A stretch of DNA of 64,000 nt from Algoriphagus aestuariicola (lineage in GTDB: Bacteria > Bacteroidota > Bacteroidia > Cytophagales > Cyclobacteriaceae): NCBI RefSeq assembly GCF_017254835.1, contig NZ_JAFKCW010000001.1, forward strand, positions 1,353,063-1,417,062, written 5' to 3'. This document shows positions 52,174 through 60,906 of the stretch, one piece after another; positions within the stretch are counted from its first letter, which is position 1; each line of letters starts with the position of its first letter. The position numbers were made by a program, and so were the translations under genes. The notes under the pieces were generated by a model. It was not told the DNA's origin. It saw only the letters and a list, made by a program, of their open reading frames with translations, and searched no databases.

Positions 52174-54798
52174 ATGGAAGCAAAGAAAATCCGGAGTACC
52201 TTCATCGAGTTTTTCCAATCCAAACAGCACCAGTTTGTTCCCTCATCCCCAATAGTGGTCAAAAACGACCCTACGCTGATGTTTACCAATGCGGGGATGA
52301 ACCAGTTCAAAGACGCATTTCTCGGAAATGAGATCGCGAAATACCCCAGAGTAGCCAACTCCCAAAAATGCCTTCGCGTCAGCGGTAAGCATAATGACTT
52401 GGAGGAAGTAGGTGTGGACACCTACCATCACACCATGTTTGAGATGTTGGGCAATTGGTCCTTTGGGGACTATTTCAAAAAGGAAGCGATAGCATGGGCT
52501 TGGGAGCTTTTGACGGAAGTGTATGGGCTGCCAAAAGATCGCCTTTATGTGTCAGTCTTCAAGGGCGATGCAGGAGACCAGCTCGCAATGGATCAGGAGG
52601 CCTATGACCTTTGGAAAAGTATCGTGCCGGAGGATAGGATCATCATGGGCTCCAAGAAGGACAACTTCTGGGAGATGGGCGATACGGGCCCCTGCGGACC
52701 TTGCTCGGAGATCCATATCGACCTCCGGCCAGACTCGGAGCGAAGTGAGATTCCGGGCCGGGAGCTCGTCAACAATGATCATCCCCAAGTAATCGAGATC
52801 TGGAACCTTGTTTTCATGCAGTTTAACCGCCTGGCGGATGGAAGCCTAAAAGAACTTCCAGCCAAGCACGTCGATACAGGGATGGGCTTTGAGCGATTAG
52901 TCCGTGCGATCCAAAACAAGTCCTCCAACTATGACACGGATTTGTTTAAGCCTTTTTTGGACGCCATCGCTGCCAAGTCAGGCAAGACCTATGGCCAAAA
53001 TGAGCCGACCGATATCGCCTTTAGGGTGATCGTGGACCATATCCGTGCGATCGCCTTTACGATTGCTGACGGACAGATCCCTTCCAACAACAAGGCGGGC
53101 TACGTCATCCGCAGAATTCTCAGAAGAGCGGTGCGCTATGGCTATACCTTTCTGGGCCTGCAGCAGCCGTTTCTGTTTGAACTTGCTCCTTTGATTGCCG
53201 AGTATTTTGGGGATATTTTCCCCGAGGTGAGGCAGCAACAGGAGTTTATTGCCAAAGTGATCCAGGAGGAGGAAGCCTCTTTCCTCCGAACTTTGGACAA
53301 CGGTCTAAAAATGCTGGAGTCGATCAAATCGGAATTGAACGCAAAGGGAGAGTCGTTGATTCCAGGCAAAACTGCCTTTGAACTTTACGATACTTTTGGG
53401 TTTCCCTTGGACCTGACTTCATTGATTTCCAGGGAGAATGGCTTCTCAGTAGATGAGGCTGGTTTTGCCGCTGAGATGGAAAAACAAAAGACCCGCTCAA
53501 GGGCTGTTTCCGAGCAGGAGACAGGAGATTGGGTACAGGTAAGCGAAGATGCTGGCGTGGAGTTCATCGGCTACGACTTTACCGAGGCCTATTCCCAAAT
53601 CATCAAGTACAGGACGATTACGGACAAGAAGGGTGATAAATATCAGTTGGTGTTGGATAAAACACCTTTTTACGCCGAAAGTGGTGGCCAAGTCGGAGAT
53701 ACCGGATGGCTGGTTTCCGAGACCGAAAAAATCCGGGTGATCGATACCAAAAAGGAAAACGACCTAATTGTCCATTTCGTAGAAAAGCTCCCTGCCAGAC
53801 CAGAAGCGAGGTTTTTCGCGGAGGTGGATCGTGAAAAGCGCGTGCTGACCATGAATAATCACACGGCGACCCACCTGCTGCAGTCTGCCTTGAAAGCCGT
53901 GCTGGGCGATCATATTCAGCAGCGGGGATCCTTGGTCAATGAACAGCTGCTTCGGTTTGATTTTTCCCACTTTGGGAAGATGACAGACGAAGAGATCGCA
54001 CGTGTGGAAGACATCGTCAACGCAAAAGTGCGGGAAAATGTGCCCCTGCTGGAGCAACGAAATGTGCCGATCGAAGAGGCGAAGAAGATGGGGGCCACAG
54101 CGCTTTTCGGAGAGAAATACGGGGACTTTGTCCGCGTGATCACCTTTGGCAAAGACTTCTCCGTCGAACTTTGCGGAGGTACGCACGTTCCTTCTACTGG
54201 CCAGATCGGTTTGTTCAAGATTACTTCCGAAGGCTCGATATCTTCCGGAGTGCGTAGGATTGAGGCTATCACTTCCAAGGCTGCAGATGCCTACCTGCGC
54301 TTGCAGGAAGCTCTGGTAAAGGAAATCATGGATCTGTTGAAGAATCCAAAAGACGCGAAGAAGGCGATCGAATCCCTCATCCAGGAAAGGAACGAGCTGA
54401 GAAAAGAGGTTGAATCCCTTCAATTGGAGAAAGCCTCGGGATTGAAGGTGGAGCTGCTGAAAAAGTTTGAGGAAAAAGACGGAGCCAATATCCTGATTTC
54501 CCAAATCGAGCTTCCAAATGCCGATTCTCTGAAAAAATTGGCCTATGAATTGAAGAATGAGGTTTCTGATGCTTTGATCATATTGGCTGCACAGATTGAG
54601 GACAAACCCCAGCTTGCGGTAATATTGGATGAGTCGCTGATTTCCGCTAAAGGCCTCAATGCAGGCCAGATCGTGCGCGAGCTGGCTAAGGAAATCCAAG
54701 GCGGCGGGGGAGGCCAGCCTTTCTTTGCGACCGCGGGAGGAAAAGATCTATCCGGCCTGCAGAAAGCGGTTGCCAAGGCCAAGGAAATGTTTTTATAA
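52174..54798 (+). CDS. alaS: Alanyl-tRNA synthetase
   Basis: The 874-aa product charges tRNA-Ala. The class II catalytic domain opens with RSTFIEFFQSKQHQFV and has DPTLMFTNAGMNQFKD and DTYHHTMFEMLGNWSFGDYF. The editing domain has the metal residues in NNHTATHLLQ (about 570) and ELCGGTHVPSTG (about 670). The C-Ala domain ends GGGGGQPFFATAGG and KAKEMFL. All parts are complete. It ends 17 bp before gatB, so the two translation genes are probably co-transcribed. Confidence 0.98.
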   Translation: MEAKKIRSTFIEFFQSKQHQFVPSSPIVVKNDPTLMFTNAGMNQFKDAFLGNEIAKYPRVANSQKCLRVSGKHNDLEEVGVDTYHHTMFEMLGNWSFGDYFKKEAIAWAWELLTEVYGLPKDRLYVSVFKGDAGDQLAMDQEAYDLWKSIVPEDRIIMGSKKDNFWEMGDTGPCGPCSEIHIDLRPDSERSEIPGRELVNNDHPQVIEIWNLVFMQFNRLADGSLKELPAKHVDTGMGFERLVRAIQNKSSNYDTDLFKPFLDAIAAKSGKTYGQNEPTDIAFRVIVDHIRAIAFTIADGQIPSNNKAGYVIRRILRRAVRYGYTFLGLQQPFLFELAPLIAEYFGDIFPEVRQQQEFIAKVIQEEEASFLRTLDNGLKMLESIKSELNAKGESLIPGKTAFELYDTFGFPLDLTSLISRENGFSVDEAGFAAEMEKQKTRSRAVSEQETGDWVQVSEDAGVEFIGYDFTEAYSQIIKYRTITDKKGDKYQLVLDKTPFYAESGGQVGDTGWLVSETEKIRVIDTKKENDLIVHFVEKLPARPEARFFAEVDREKRVLTMNNHTATHLLQSALKAVLGDHIQQRGSLVNEQLLRFDFSHFGKMTDEEIARVEDIVNAKVRENVPLLEQRNVPIEEAKKMGATALFGEKYGDFVRVITFGKDFSVELCGGTHVPSTGQIGLFKITSEGSISSGVRRIEAITSKAADAYLRLQEALVKEIMDLLKNPKDAKKAIESLIQERNELRKEVESLQLEKASGLKVELLKKFEEKDGANILISQIELPNADSLKKLAYELKNEVSDALIILAAQIEDKPQLAVILDESLISAKGLNAGQIVRELAKEIQGGGGGQPFFATAGGKDLSGLQKAVAKAKEMFL

Positions 54799-54815
54799 TC
54801 GCTGAAATACAAGAA

Positions 54816-56276
54816 ATGCTAAGCGAAGAACTCAAGGAGAAATACCAGTTGGTGGTGGGGCTCGAAGTACACGCCCAGCTGCTGACTGAGAGTAAAATGT
54901 TTGCCGCAGATGCCAACCAGTACGGGCAGTCGCCCAACACCCTGATTTCGGCAATTACGCTGGGACACCCCGGCACCCTGCCCAAAGTGAATAAAAAGGC
55001 CGTGGAGTACGCTATCCGCATGGGCTTGGCCTGTGACTCCGAAATCACGAGGCACAATATTTTCTCCAGAAAAAACTATTTCTATCCCGACCTACCCAAG
55101 GGCTATCAGATCACCCAGGACAAGGGGCCGATCTGCGTTGGCGGGATAGTTCCGATCAAACTCTCTGACGGCACTGAGCGGGTCATCCGACTCAACCGCG
55201 TCCACATGGAAGAGGACGCGGGCAAGTCCATCCACTTGGCGGGCGAGCCGGACACCTTGGTGGACTTCAATCGTGCAGGTACTCCGCTCGTAGAGATCGT
55301 GACGGAGCCGGACATACGAAGTTCGGAGGAGGCCTATGTATTCCTGGGCGAAATCAAAAAACTCGTCAAATACCTGGATATCTGCGACGGCAATATGGAG
55401 GAAGGATCGCTTCGCTGTGATGCCAACGTCTCCGTGATGCTGAAAGGGGCAAAAGAATACGGCAAGAAAGTAGAGGTGAAGAACATGAACTCCTTCCGAA
55501 ATGTCGCCAAAGCCATTGACCACGAGCATGAGCGGATTATTGGTCTTTTGGAAGCTGGGAAGGAAATCGTGTCCGAAACCAGGACCTTCGATGCCGATAC
55601 CGGTACGACGGCTAGCATGCGGACCAAAGAAGACTTGAACGACTACCGTTATTTCCCAGAGCCGGATCTGAGTCCTGTGGTAATTTCGGAGGAGTGGCTA
55701 CAATCGGTGAAAGGTTCCATGCCTGCCCTGCCCCGCGAGCTTTTCGCGAAATTTGTAGAGCAATATGGCTTACCTGAATACGATGCCGCATTTCTGACCG
55801 AAGTGAAAGGGGTTGCTTTGTGGTTTGACGCGCTTTGTTCCAAAACCGAAAATTATAAAGCCGCGTCCAATTGGATGATGGGACCGGTGAAGTCACACTT
55901 GAATGAGTCTGGCTTGGATATCGCCGAGTATCCGGTTAAGCCCGAGGCCTTGGCGGATCTGATTGCCTTGGTCGGTGGGGGCAAGGTGGCTTTTTCTACG
56001 GCATCCCAAAAAATCTATCCAGAGTTGGCCAAAGCCAGCGGTGAAAGTGCCCTCCAAATTGCCCAGCGCCTCAACCTGATCCAAGAGAGCGATGAAGACT
56101 CCCTAAAGCCAATTGTCCAAAGCGTTTTGGAGGAGAATGCGAAGAAGGTGGCAGAATACCGTTCTGGGAAAAAAGGATTGATGGGGATGTTTATGGGAGA
56201 GGTGATGAAAAAATCCAAGGGAAAGGCCGATCCAAAGGTCGCCACCCGACTGTTGACAGAACTGCTTGAAAACTAA
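54816..56276 (+). CDS. gatB: Asp-tRNA(Asn)/Glu-tRNA(Gln) amidotransferase subunit B
   Basis: The 486-aa product is full-length GatB with VVGLEVHAQLLTESKMF at the N-terminus, LPKVNKKAVEYAIRMGLA, YFYPDLPKGYQITQ, VHMEEDAGKS, DFNRAGTPLVEIVTEPD and the YqeY-like helical end KGLMGMFMGEVMKKSKGKA. It transfers ammonia to misacylated tRNAs in the GatCAB complex. gatA and gatC are not in the window, so the subunits are scattered. It follows alaS by 17 bp and precedes the TlpA-like gene by 4 bp. Confidence 0.97.
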   Translation: MLSEELKEKYQLVVGLEVHAQLLTESKMFAADANQYGQSPNTLISAITLGHPGTLPKVNKKAVEYAIRMGLACDSEITRHNIFSRKNYFYPDLPKGYQITQDKGPICVGGIVPIKLSDGTERVIRLNRVHMEEDAGKSIHLAGEPDTLVDFNRAGTPLVEIVTEPDIRSSEEAYVFLGEIKKLVKYLDICDGNMEEGSLRCDANVSVMLKGAKEYGKKVEVKNMNSFRNVAKAIDHEHERIIGLLEAGKEIVSETRTFDADTGTTASMRTKEDLNDYRYFPEPDLSPVVISEEWLQSVKGSMPALPRELFAKFVEQYGLPEYDAAFLTEVKGVALWFDALCSKTENYKAASNWMMGPVKSHLNESGLDIAEYPVKPEALADLIALVGGGKVAFSTASQKIYPELAKASGESALQIAQRLNLIQESDEDSLKPIVQSVLEENAKKVAEYRSGKKGLMGMFMGEVMKKSKGKADPKVATRLLTELLEN

Positions 56277-56280
56277 AAAT

Positions 56281-57393
56281 ATGAAATATAAGATGGTAGG
56301 AGTTTGGATTGTGGTCGCCATGGCGTTGTTCTCCTGTGGAGGCAATGGCACGGGTACGGATGGTAAGGTACAATTGTCTGGAAAAGTGGAAAATGCACCC
56401 GATGGCGTGGTCGTTCTCTCCCAATTTACCGACAATCGTCCCAAGGTTCTCGACACCTTGGATTTGGGGAAGGACGGCAAGTTCTCCTATGAGCTTAGTG
56501 TCGATGCGCCGACATTTTATGAACTGAATTTCGACGGTGGGAAGGTAGTGCGATTGGCTTTGTTTAAGGAGGATGTTGACGTAACATATGACTTCTCGAA
56601 CCCTGAGAGTCTGACGATAGAAGGCTCGAAAGACACCAAGGAACTCTTGAAGGTGGAGGAGCTAATGCAAACTTATCAGTCAGAGGTCAATAAACTGAAT
56701 GAGGCTTATTACGAAGCGATGAGCAAGAACGACTCTGAGGGGATCAAAAAAATCCAGACCCAAGCCATGGAACTGGAGGCCATGCAAGCCGATCGGGTCA
56801 AGGAGATGATCAACAGCATGGGGGATTCATTTGCTTCCATGGCGGCAATAGGCCTTTTGAACCCCAAAACCGATTTTCAGTTTATCGACCAATTGGTTGC
56901 CAAGCTGAATGAAAATTATCCCGGAACAACATCTATTCTTCAGATGAAGCAGCAGTTGGATGAGATGCGTGTGCTTTCGGTAGGACAGCCTGCACCCGAA
57001 ATCGAACTTCCCAATCCTGAGGGTGATTTGGTGAAGCTTTCCGATCTAAGGGGAAAATACGTTCTGATCGATTTTTGGGCGGCGTGGTGCAAACCCTGCC
57101 GTCAGGAAAACCCCAACGTCGTCAGGCTCTATAACCAATACAAAGACAAAGGATTTGAAGTATTCGGTGTGTCCTTGGATCGTTCGAAGGAAGACTGGGT
57201 CGAGGCGATCTCCAATGATGGCCTTACTTGGACCCAGGTTTCTGATCTGAAATATTTCAATTCTGCTGCAGCCGAGCTATATCAGATTGATGCTATCCCA
57301 GCGACCTACATGGTGGATCCCGAGGGTAAGATTATTGCAAAAGACCTTAGAGGGCCGAGCCTCGAAAACAAATTGGCAGAGTTGTTTGATTAG
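56281..57393 (+). CDS. TlpA/ResA-like thioredoxin lipoprotein with DUF4369-type N-terminal domain
   Basis: The ATG at 56281 gives MKYKMVGVWIVVAMALFSCG, a lipoprotein with Cys19; an in-frame ATG at 56266 would overlap gatB. The 370-aa product has a beta-rich DUF4369-like domain (about 28-120, VQLSGKVENAPDGVVVLSQ) and a helical linker rich in Glu/Lys/Gln (about 120-225). A thioredoxin domain follows (about 233-370) with WCKPC, Cys270 and Cys273. Such proteins act in the periplasm in disulfide reduction, often for cytochrome c or extracytoplasmic proteins. It ends the alaS-gatB run, with a strong terminator next. Confidence 0.94.
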   Translation: MKYKMVGVWIVVAMALFSCGGNGTGTDGKVQLSGKVENAPDGVVVLSQFTDNRPKVLDTLDLGKDGKFSYELSVDAPTFYELNFDGGKVVRLALFKEDVDVTYDFSNPESLTIEGSKDTKELLKVEELMQTYQSEVNKLNEAYYEAMSKNDSEGIKKIQTQAMELEAMQADRVKEMINSMGDSFASMAAIGLLNPKTDFQFIDQLVAKLNENYPGTTSILQMKQQLDEMRVLSVGQPAPEIELPNPEGDLVKLSDLRGKYVLIDFWAAWCKPCRQENPNVVRLYNQYKDKGFEVFGVSLDRSKEDWVEAISNDGLTWTQVSDLKYFNSAAAELYQIDAIPATYMVDPEGKIIAKDLRGPSLENKLAELFD

Positions 57394-57416
57394 TGTCAGT
57401 CTCGTCAAACAAAATA

Positions 57417-57450
57417 GCCCCCGATCTGATTTAGATCGGGGGCTTTTTTT
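57417..57450 (+). terminator. Strong terminator after the TlpA-like gene
   Basis: Eleven-bp perfect arms GCCCCCGATCT (57417-57427) and AGATCGGGGGC (57433-57443) with a 5-nt loop and a seven-T tail. Confidence 0.95.
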
Positions 57451-57786
57451 ATGAGCAGTTTGGAATGAAAACAAAAAGGAAGGAGGAAAAAATTACCAAA
57501 CAGTCCTTCCTTTAAAAATCGAGTCTCTTAAAAAGGAATAGCAAAAGTTGTTTATCACCCGAGACAAATCTAATGAAAACATTTAAAAGAAAAACAAACC
57601 AAAAATTATTCTTTTTTATGCTAGTATTAATATGTATGTAAAGAATGGTACTATTCTAAGTAAGTAAATCATGTATGCCGTTAAAATGCTGATTTAGTCA
57701 ACCGAAATTTGAATATTCCAATCCAAAAAAAATCGAAAATAAAATCGCCCGATTTTTTCGATAGCTACGGTTCCGGGTAAATCAGT
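57451..57786. other. AT-rich intergenic interval with inverted repeat
   Basis: This convergent gap is noticeably more AT-rich than the rest of the window. It contains a 10-bp inverted repeat, AAAGGAAGGA (57475-57484) and TCCTTCCTTT (57504-57513). I see no convincing ORF, RNA gene or promoter. Confidence 0.4.
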
Positions 57787-58587
57787 CTATTTTGCGATTT
57801 TGTCATAGCTGGCGATCACCCCTCTTACCATCGCAGAGCTAAATCCCCGATGTTCCATTTCGTTTAGTCCAACTATTGTGCAGCCCTTTGGAGTGGTGAC
57901 TTTGTCGATGGCTGCTTCGGGGTGGATGTTTTTCTGAATCATCAGCTCCGCTGCACCCTTCACTGTCTGGTTCACGATTTTGCTTGCTGTAGCAGAGTCA
58001 AAGCCAATCTGGATTCCCCCCTGAATCATCGCGCGCATGAAGCGGAGCACATAGGCAATTCCGCAGGCTCCGAGCACGGTGGCGGCCTCCATAAGGCTTT
58101 CATCTATGGAAATGCTGAATCCTATGGAGTCAAACAGTTCTTTAACCTGCTCTACCTGGATCGGATTGGCTTGCTCGTGGCAGACACAGGTGATGGATTC
58201 CTGAATATCGGCAGCGATATTGGGCATCGCCCGGAAGGTGACCGTCGCAGGATCGAGCACGCCGTACATTTCCTTTAGGGTAATTCCCGTGGCTAGGGAA
58301 ATCAGAATTTGTTTTTTTGGGTGCAAGACCGGTTTGATTTCCTCTAGGATGTTGGTGACGTTGAAAGGCTTCACGCCCAGGAGAATGAGGTCGGCGTATT
58401 TGGCCGCAGAGAGATTGTCTGAATGCACATGCACACCTTTGGCTTCAAACTCGGATAGGCTAGCGGTGTTTCTCTTGGTCAGGGTCAGGTTGTTTGGGTC
58501 GAAATCAGCTCTCATCAACAGTCCGTTTGCGATGGAGGTGCCTAGGTTGCCGCAACCTATGATGGCGATTTTCAGATTTGAAATCAT
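57787..58587 (-). CDS. proC: Pyrroline-5-carboxylate reductase
   Basis: The ATG at 58587 opens MISNLKIAIIGCGNLGTSIA with the NADPH Rossmann glycines at the right distance. The frame stays open to 58665, but that extension is unlike the family. The 266-aa product has LILLGVKPFNVTNILEEI, ILISLATGITLKEM, VTFRAMPNIAA and the C-terminal PKGCTIVGLNEMEHRGFSSAMVRGV (DGLG-like ProC signature region). It makes proline from P5C in the cytoplasm. It is monocistronic and divergent from the membrane-protein/XRE operon. Confidence 0.93.
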   Translation of the reverse strand: MISNLKIAIIGCGNLGTSIANGLLMRADFDPNNLTLTKRNTASLSEFEAKGVHVHSDNLSAAKYADLILLGVKPFNVTNILEEIKPVLHPKKQILISLATGITLKEMYGVLDPATVTFRAMPNIAADIQESITCVCHEQANPIQVEQVKELFDSIGFSISIDESLMEAATVLGACGIAYVLRFMRAMIQGGIQIGFDSATASKIVNQTVKGAAELMIQKNIHPEAAIDKVTTPKGCTIVGLNEMEHRGFSSAMVRGVIASYDKIAK

Positions 58588-58721
58588 GGAGATTCGGATT
58601 ATTAACAGGTTTGAAGAGCCAAAGGTAAACAAAAGGAGGGCCTTATCGCCAGATACGAATAGCATCTATTGTCTTATCGAAGAAAAAAAGAATAAATTCT
58701 TAAATAAAAATGGAAAAATAT

Positions 58722-58753
58722 TTTGACAAAATGTAAAGTATAATTTACATTTG
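58722..58753 (+). promoter_or_regulatory. Promoter with embedded dyad, membrane-protein/XRE operon
   Basis: -33 TTTG (58722-58725) and -7 TACATTTG (58746-58753) are 20 nt apart and match the Bacteroidota consensus TTTG / TAnnTTTG. Between and overlapping them is a perfect 7-bp inverted repeat ATGTAAA-N6-TTTACAT (58731-58750). It is placed where a repressor would block polymerase. The ATG is at 58772. Confidence 0.75.
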
Positions 58754-58771
58754 GGAAAGATAACACGACAT

Positions 58772-59194
58772 ATGAAAAAGAACTCAATTCTGAACGTGCC
58801 ACTGCTTCCGCCAGGATGGAAAAAGTTGGCGATGGTGTTTTTCCCGCTTCCAGTTTTGCTAGTGATAGGGTTAGCGGTGGTTTATCCCGATACCAACCCG
58901 GATGATGCTGCACAGATCATCTACGGGTTTTGGGCAATTGGCTTTGGTATCTTGAATCTTACCCGGGAAAAAGTGGAGGACGAGATGATCCGCGAATTTC
59001 GACAGCAGGCTTTCCAGACTGGTTTTTTTTGGCTGATATGGGGACTTGGTGCCTTGATGTTGATCAACTATATACGCTATCAGACCATCGCGTCAGAGAT
59101 GTTTACTGCTTACCTTGTGCTCTTTTTGCTGAACGGCTATATCTACGCGGCTTTCCAATACCAGAAATACCTGGCATCCAAGGAAGACAATTAA
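58772..59194 (+). CDS. Small integral membrane protein co-transcribed with an XRE regulator
   Basis: The start at 58772 follows a well-formed promoter. The 140-aa product has about four hydrophobic segments (near 18-38, 45-62, 76-94 and 103-122) and a PLLPPGWKKLAMVFFP N-terminus. I do not recognise a named family, although small proteins of this kind commonly accompany XRE regulators in Bacteroidota. It has no signal peptide and probably lies in the inner membrane. It is the first gene of an operon with the XRE gene at 59316. Confidence 0.8.
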   Translation: MKKNSILNVPLLPPGWKKLAMVFFPLPVLLVIGLAVVYPDTNPDDAAQIIYGFWAIGFGILNLTREKVEDEMIREFRQQAFQTGFFWLIWGLGALMLINYIRYQTIASEMFTAYLVLFLLNGYIYAAFQYQKYLASKEDN

Positions 59195-59206
59195 TCCTAT
59201 GTTCTT

Positions 59207-59314
59207 ATGTTAACCAATATCCTATTGCCCAATCGTTTCCAGGCGCTTGGCTGCCTGCTGCTTCTACCGTTTGCGCGGCAAAACAAATCCCTGCTGATCC
59301 TTTTACCCAAGTAA
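59207..59314 (+). CDS. 35-residue hydrophobic ORF between membrane gene and XRE gene, possible remnant
   Basis: An ATG at 59207 opens a 35-codon frame ending at 59314, one base before the XRE ATG. The peptide begins MLTNILLPNRFQALG and continues with Leu-rich residues. That opening recalls the N-terminus of membrane proteins often encoded next to XRE regulators in Bacteroidota. It may be a real small protein or the truncated remnant of such a gene. The evidence is limited to frame, spacing and hydrophobicity. Confidence 0.35.
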   Translation: MLTNILLPNRFQALGCLLLLPFARQNKSLLILLPK

Positions 59315-59315
59315 A

Positions 59316-59516
59316 ATGAAAAACTCGATCAAAGTAGAGCGTGCCAAGAAAAACATGACCCAACAGGATTTGGCCGAGTTGGTACAGGTCTCGAGACAGA
59401 CGATCAATTCAATAGAGGCGGGAAAATACGTGCCCTCGACGGTATTGGCTTTGAAAATTGCCCGGATTTTCGGGGTGGCGCTGGAGGAAATATTTGAGTT
59501 GGAAAATGAGGATTAA
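59316..59516 (+). CDS. Small XRE-family HTH regulator
   Basis: The 66-aa product is almost entirely one HTH_3 domain: IKVERAKKNMTQQDLAELVQ, then VSRQTINSIEAGKYVPS and ALKIARIFGVALEEIFEL. No other domain is present. Small regulators of this type (YozG/YgzD-like) usually bind a palindrome next to their own operon. The dyad at 58731-58750 within the operon promoter is the obvious site, so autorepression is likely. It is the last gene of its operon. Confidence 0.92.
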   Translation: MKNSIKVERAKKNMTQQDLAELVQVSRQTINSIEAGKYVPSTVLALKIARIFGVALEEIFELENED

Positions 59517-59671
59517 CCTGCGATTTCGTGGCTTGCAGGTTTGGTATTGGAGATTGGAATCTAGGTCTTTATACACAAGCGAGAATCTAAGGAAGGATTA
59601 GAGAAATTATCTAGCTGCATTTTTTTGGCTTGGATTTCCAAATTTTAGAGCTCATGAAAGCGTTAAACTTT

Positions 59672-59679
59672 TACCTTTG
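59672..59679 (+). promoter_or_regulatory. -7 element of the glycosyltransferase promoter
   Basis: TACCTTTG matches TAnnTTTG and ends 21 nt before the ATG at 59701. It supports 59701 over the upstream TTG at 59677, which lies within this element. Confidence 0.5.
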
Positions 59680-59700
59680 CGCTTTTACAATCCCTTTTTG

Positions 59701-60867
59701 ATGCCCAAGCTGATCCGAATTACCACAGTTCCACTTTCTCTCAAACTTTTGCTCACAGGGCAGATGAAATTCATGAAGGAGCAGGGCTGGGAGGTGATCA
59801 TGGTCAGTGCCGAGGGTCGGGAAGTGGACCAAGTGGTCAAAAGCGAGGGAGTTCGTCACGAGGTAATTCCCTTCACCCGTAAAATCACCCCGTTTGCTGA
59901 TCTTGTGTGCATCTGGCAGTTGGTGCAGCTTTTCAGGCGGGAGAAGCCGGACATTGTCCATACCCACACGCCTAAGGCAGGTCTCCTGGGAATGATCGCG
60001 GCCAACCTGGCTGGCGTAAAAATCCGCATCCATACACTTGCCGGCATACCTGCCATGGCCGCCGAGGGAAGTAAAAAAAGCCTATTGGAGAATGTGGAAA
60101 AATGGACTTATTCCAATGCTACCGAGATTTGGCCCAATTCCAATGGACTTAAAAAGTTTGTGGAGGAGAACGGACTTTGTCCCGGATCCAAACTCCGGAT
60201 CGTCGGTAAAGGCTCATCCAATGGGGTTGATCTGGACAAGTTCAACAGGGAATCGCTAAAGGAAAACCACCTAGTGGCGGCGACCATGCGGATCCTGCCG
60301 GGAGAGGACGAGTTTATCATCCTGGCCGTGGGTCGATTGGTTAGGGACAAGGGGATTCAGGAGCTAGTGTCGGCCTTTTTGAATTCCAAAATCGTCAACC
60401 GATCTAAATTGGTGCTTTTGGGGGCGTTCGAGCAAGACTTGAATCCGCTTTCGCCAGAGACCATACAGACTATACAGGATCATCCTAAAATAATCCAGAT
60501 CGACTGGACAGACCATGTTGCCCACTATTTGGCTTTGGCAGATGTGCTGGTACATCCCTCGCATAGGGAGGGATTTCCCAACGTCCTGCTGGAGGCTGGT
60601 GCGATGCATGTGCCAGTGATCTGTTCGGATATTATTGGCAATACCGACATCATCACCCAGCAGAAGACCGGCTTGATTTTTCCGGTAAAAGATGCCACTG
60701 TGCTGAAGGAAGCGCTGGAGTTTGCCTTTGTGAAGCGGGACAAAATGGCTGGCTATGCGGCAAAGCTCTACCAGGAGATAGCTGACAACTATGATCGAAA
60801 AATCGTCCAGCAGGAGATATATCGAAACTATCAGCGCCTCCTTAAAGCAGACGAGAATGCGAAATAG
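59701..60867 (+). CDS. GT4-family glycosyltransferase
   Basis: The 388-aa product (start 59701, MPKLIRITTVPLSLKLLLTG) is a GT-B-fold family 4 enzyme. The N-terminal half has RREKPDIVHTHTPKAGLLGM and RIHTLAGIPAMAA. The C-terminal half has FIILAVGRLVRDKGIQEL, a lysine/arginine loop, and the E-x7-E motif in HREGFPNVLLEAGAMHVPVI. These act on nucleotide sugars to extend lipid-linked or surface glycans. It is followed by two nucleotide-sugar genes on the same strand. Acceptor and donor are unknown; UDP-GlcNAc or a related sugar is a guess. Confidence 0.94.
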   Translation: MPKLIRITTVPLSLKLLLTGQMKFMKEQGWEVIMVSAEGREVDQVVKSEGVRHEVIPFTRKITPFADLVCIWQLVQLFRREKPDIVHTHTPKAGLLGMIAANLAGVKIRIHTLAGIPAMAAEGSKKSLLENVEKWTYSNATEIWPNSNGLKKFVEENGLCPGSKLRIVGKGSSNGVDLDKFNRESLKENHLVAATMRILPGEDEFIILAVGRLVRDKGIQELVSAFLNSKIVNRSKLVLLGAFEQDLNPLSPETIQTIQDHPKIIQIDWTDHVAHYLALADVLVHPSHREGFPNVLLEAGAMHVPVICSDIIGNTDIITQQKTGLIFPVKDATVLKEALEFAFVKRDKMAGYAAKLYQEIADNYDRKIVQQEIYRNYQRLLKADENAK

Positions 60868-60906
60868 CTTATATTTGGGCTTGAATCACCAAGATTGTTT
60901 TTTCCT

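Noticed and set aside
53764-54699. Long minus-strand open frame (311 codons) inside alaS
   Set aside because: It lies wholly antisense to a clear alanyl-tRNA synthetase and its translation has no family-like motif.
59677-59700. TTG start for the glycosyltransferase at 59677
   Set aside because: The TTG lies within a -7 promoter element (59672-59679); the ATG at 59701 gives the typical N-terminus.
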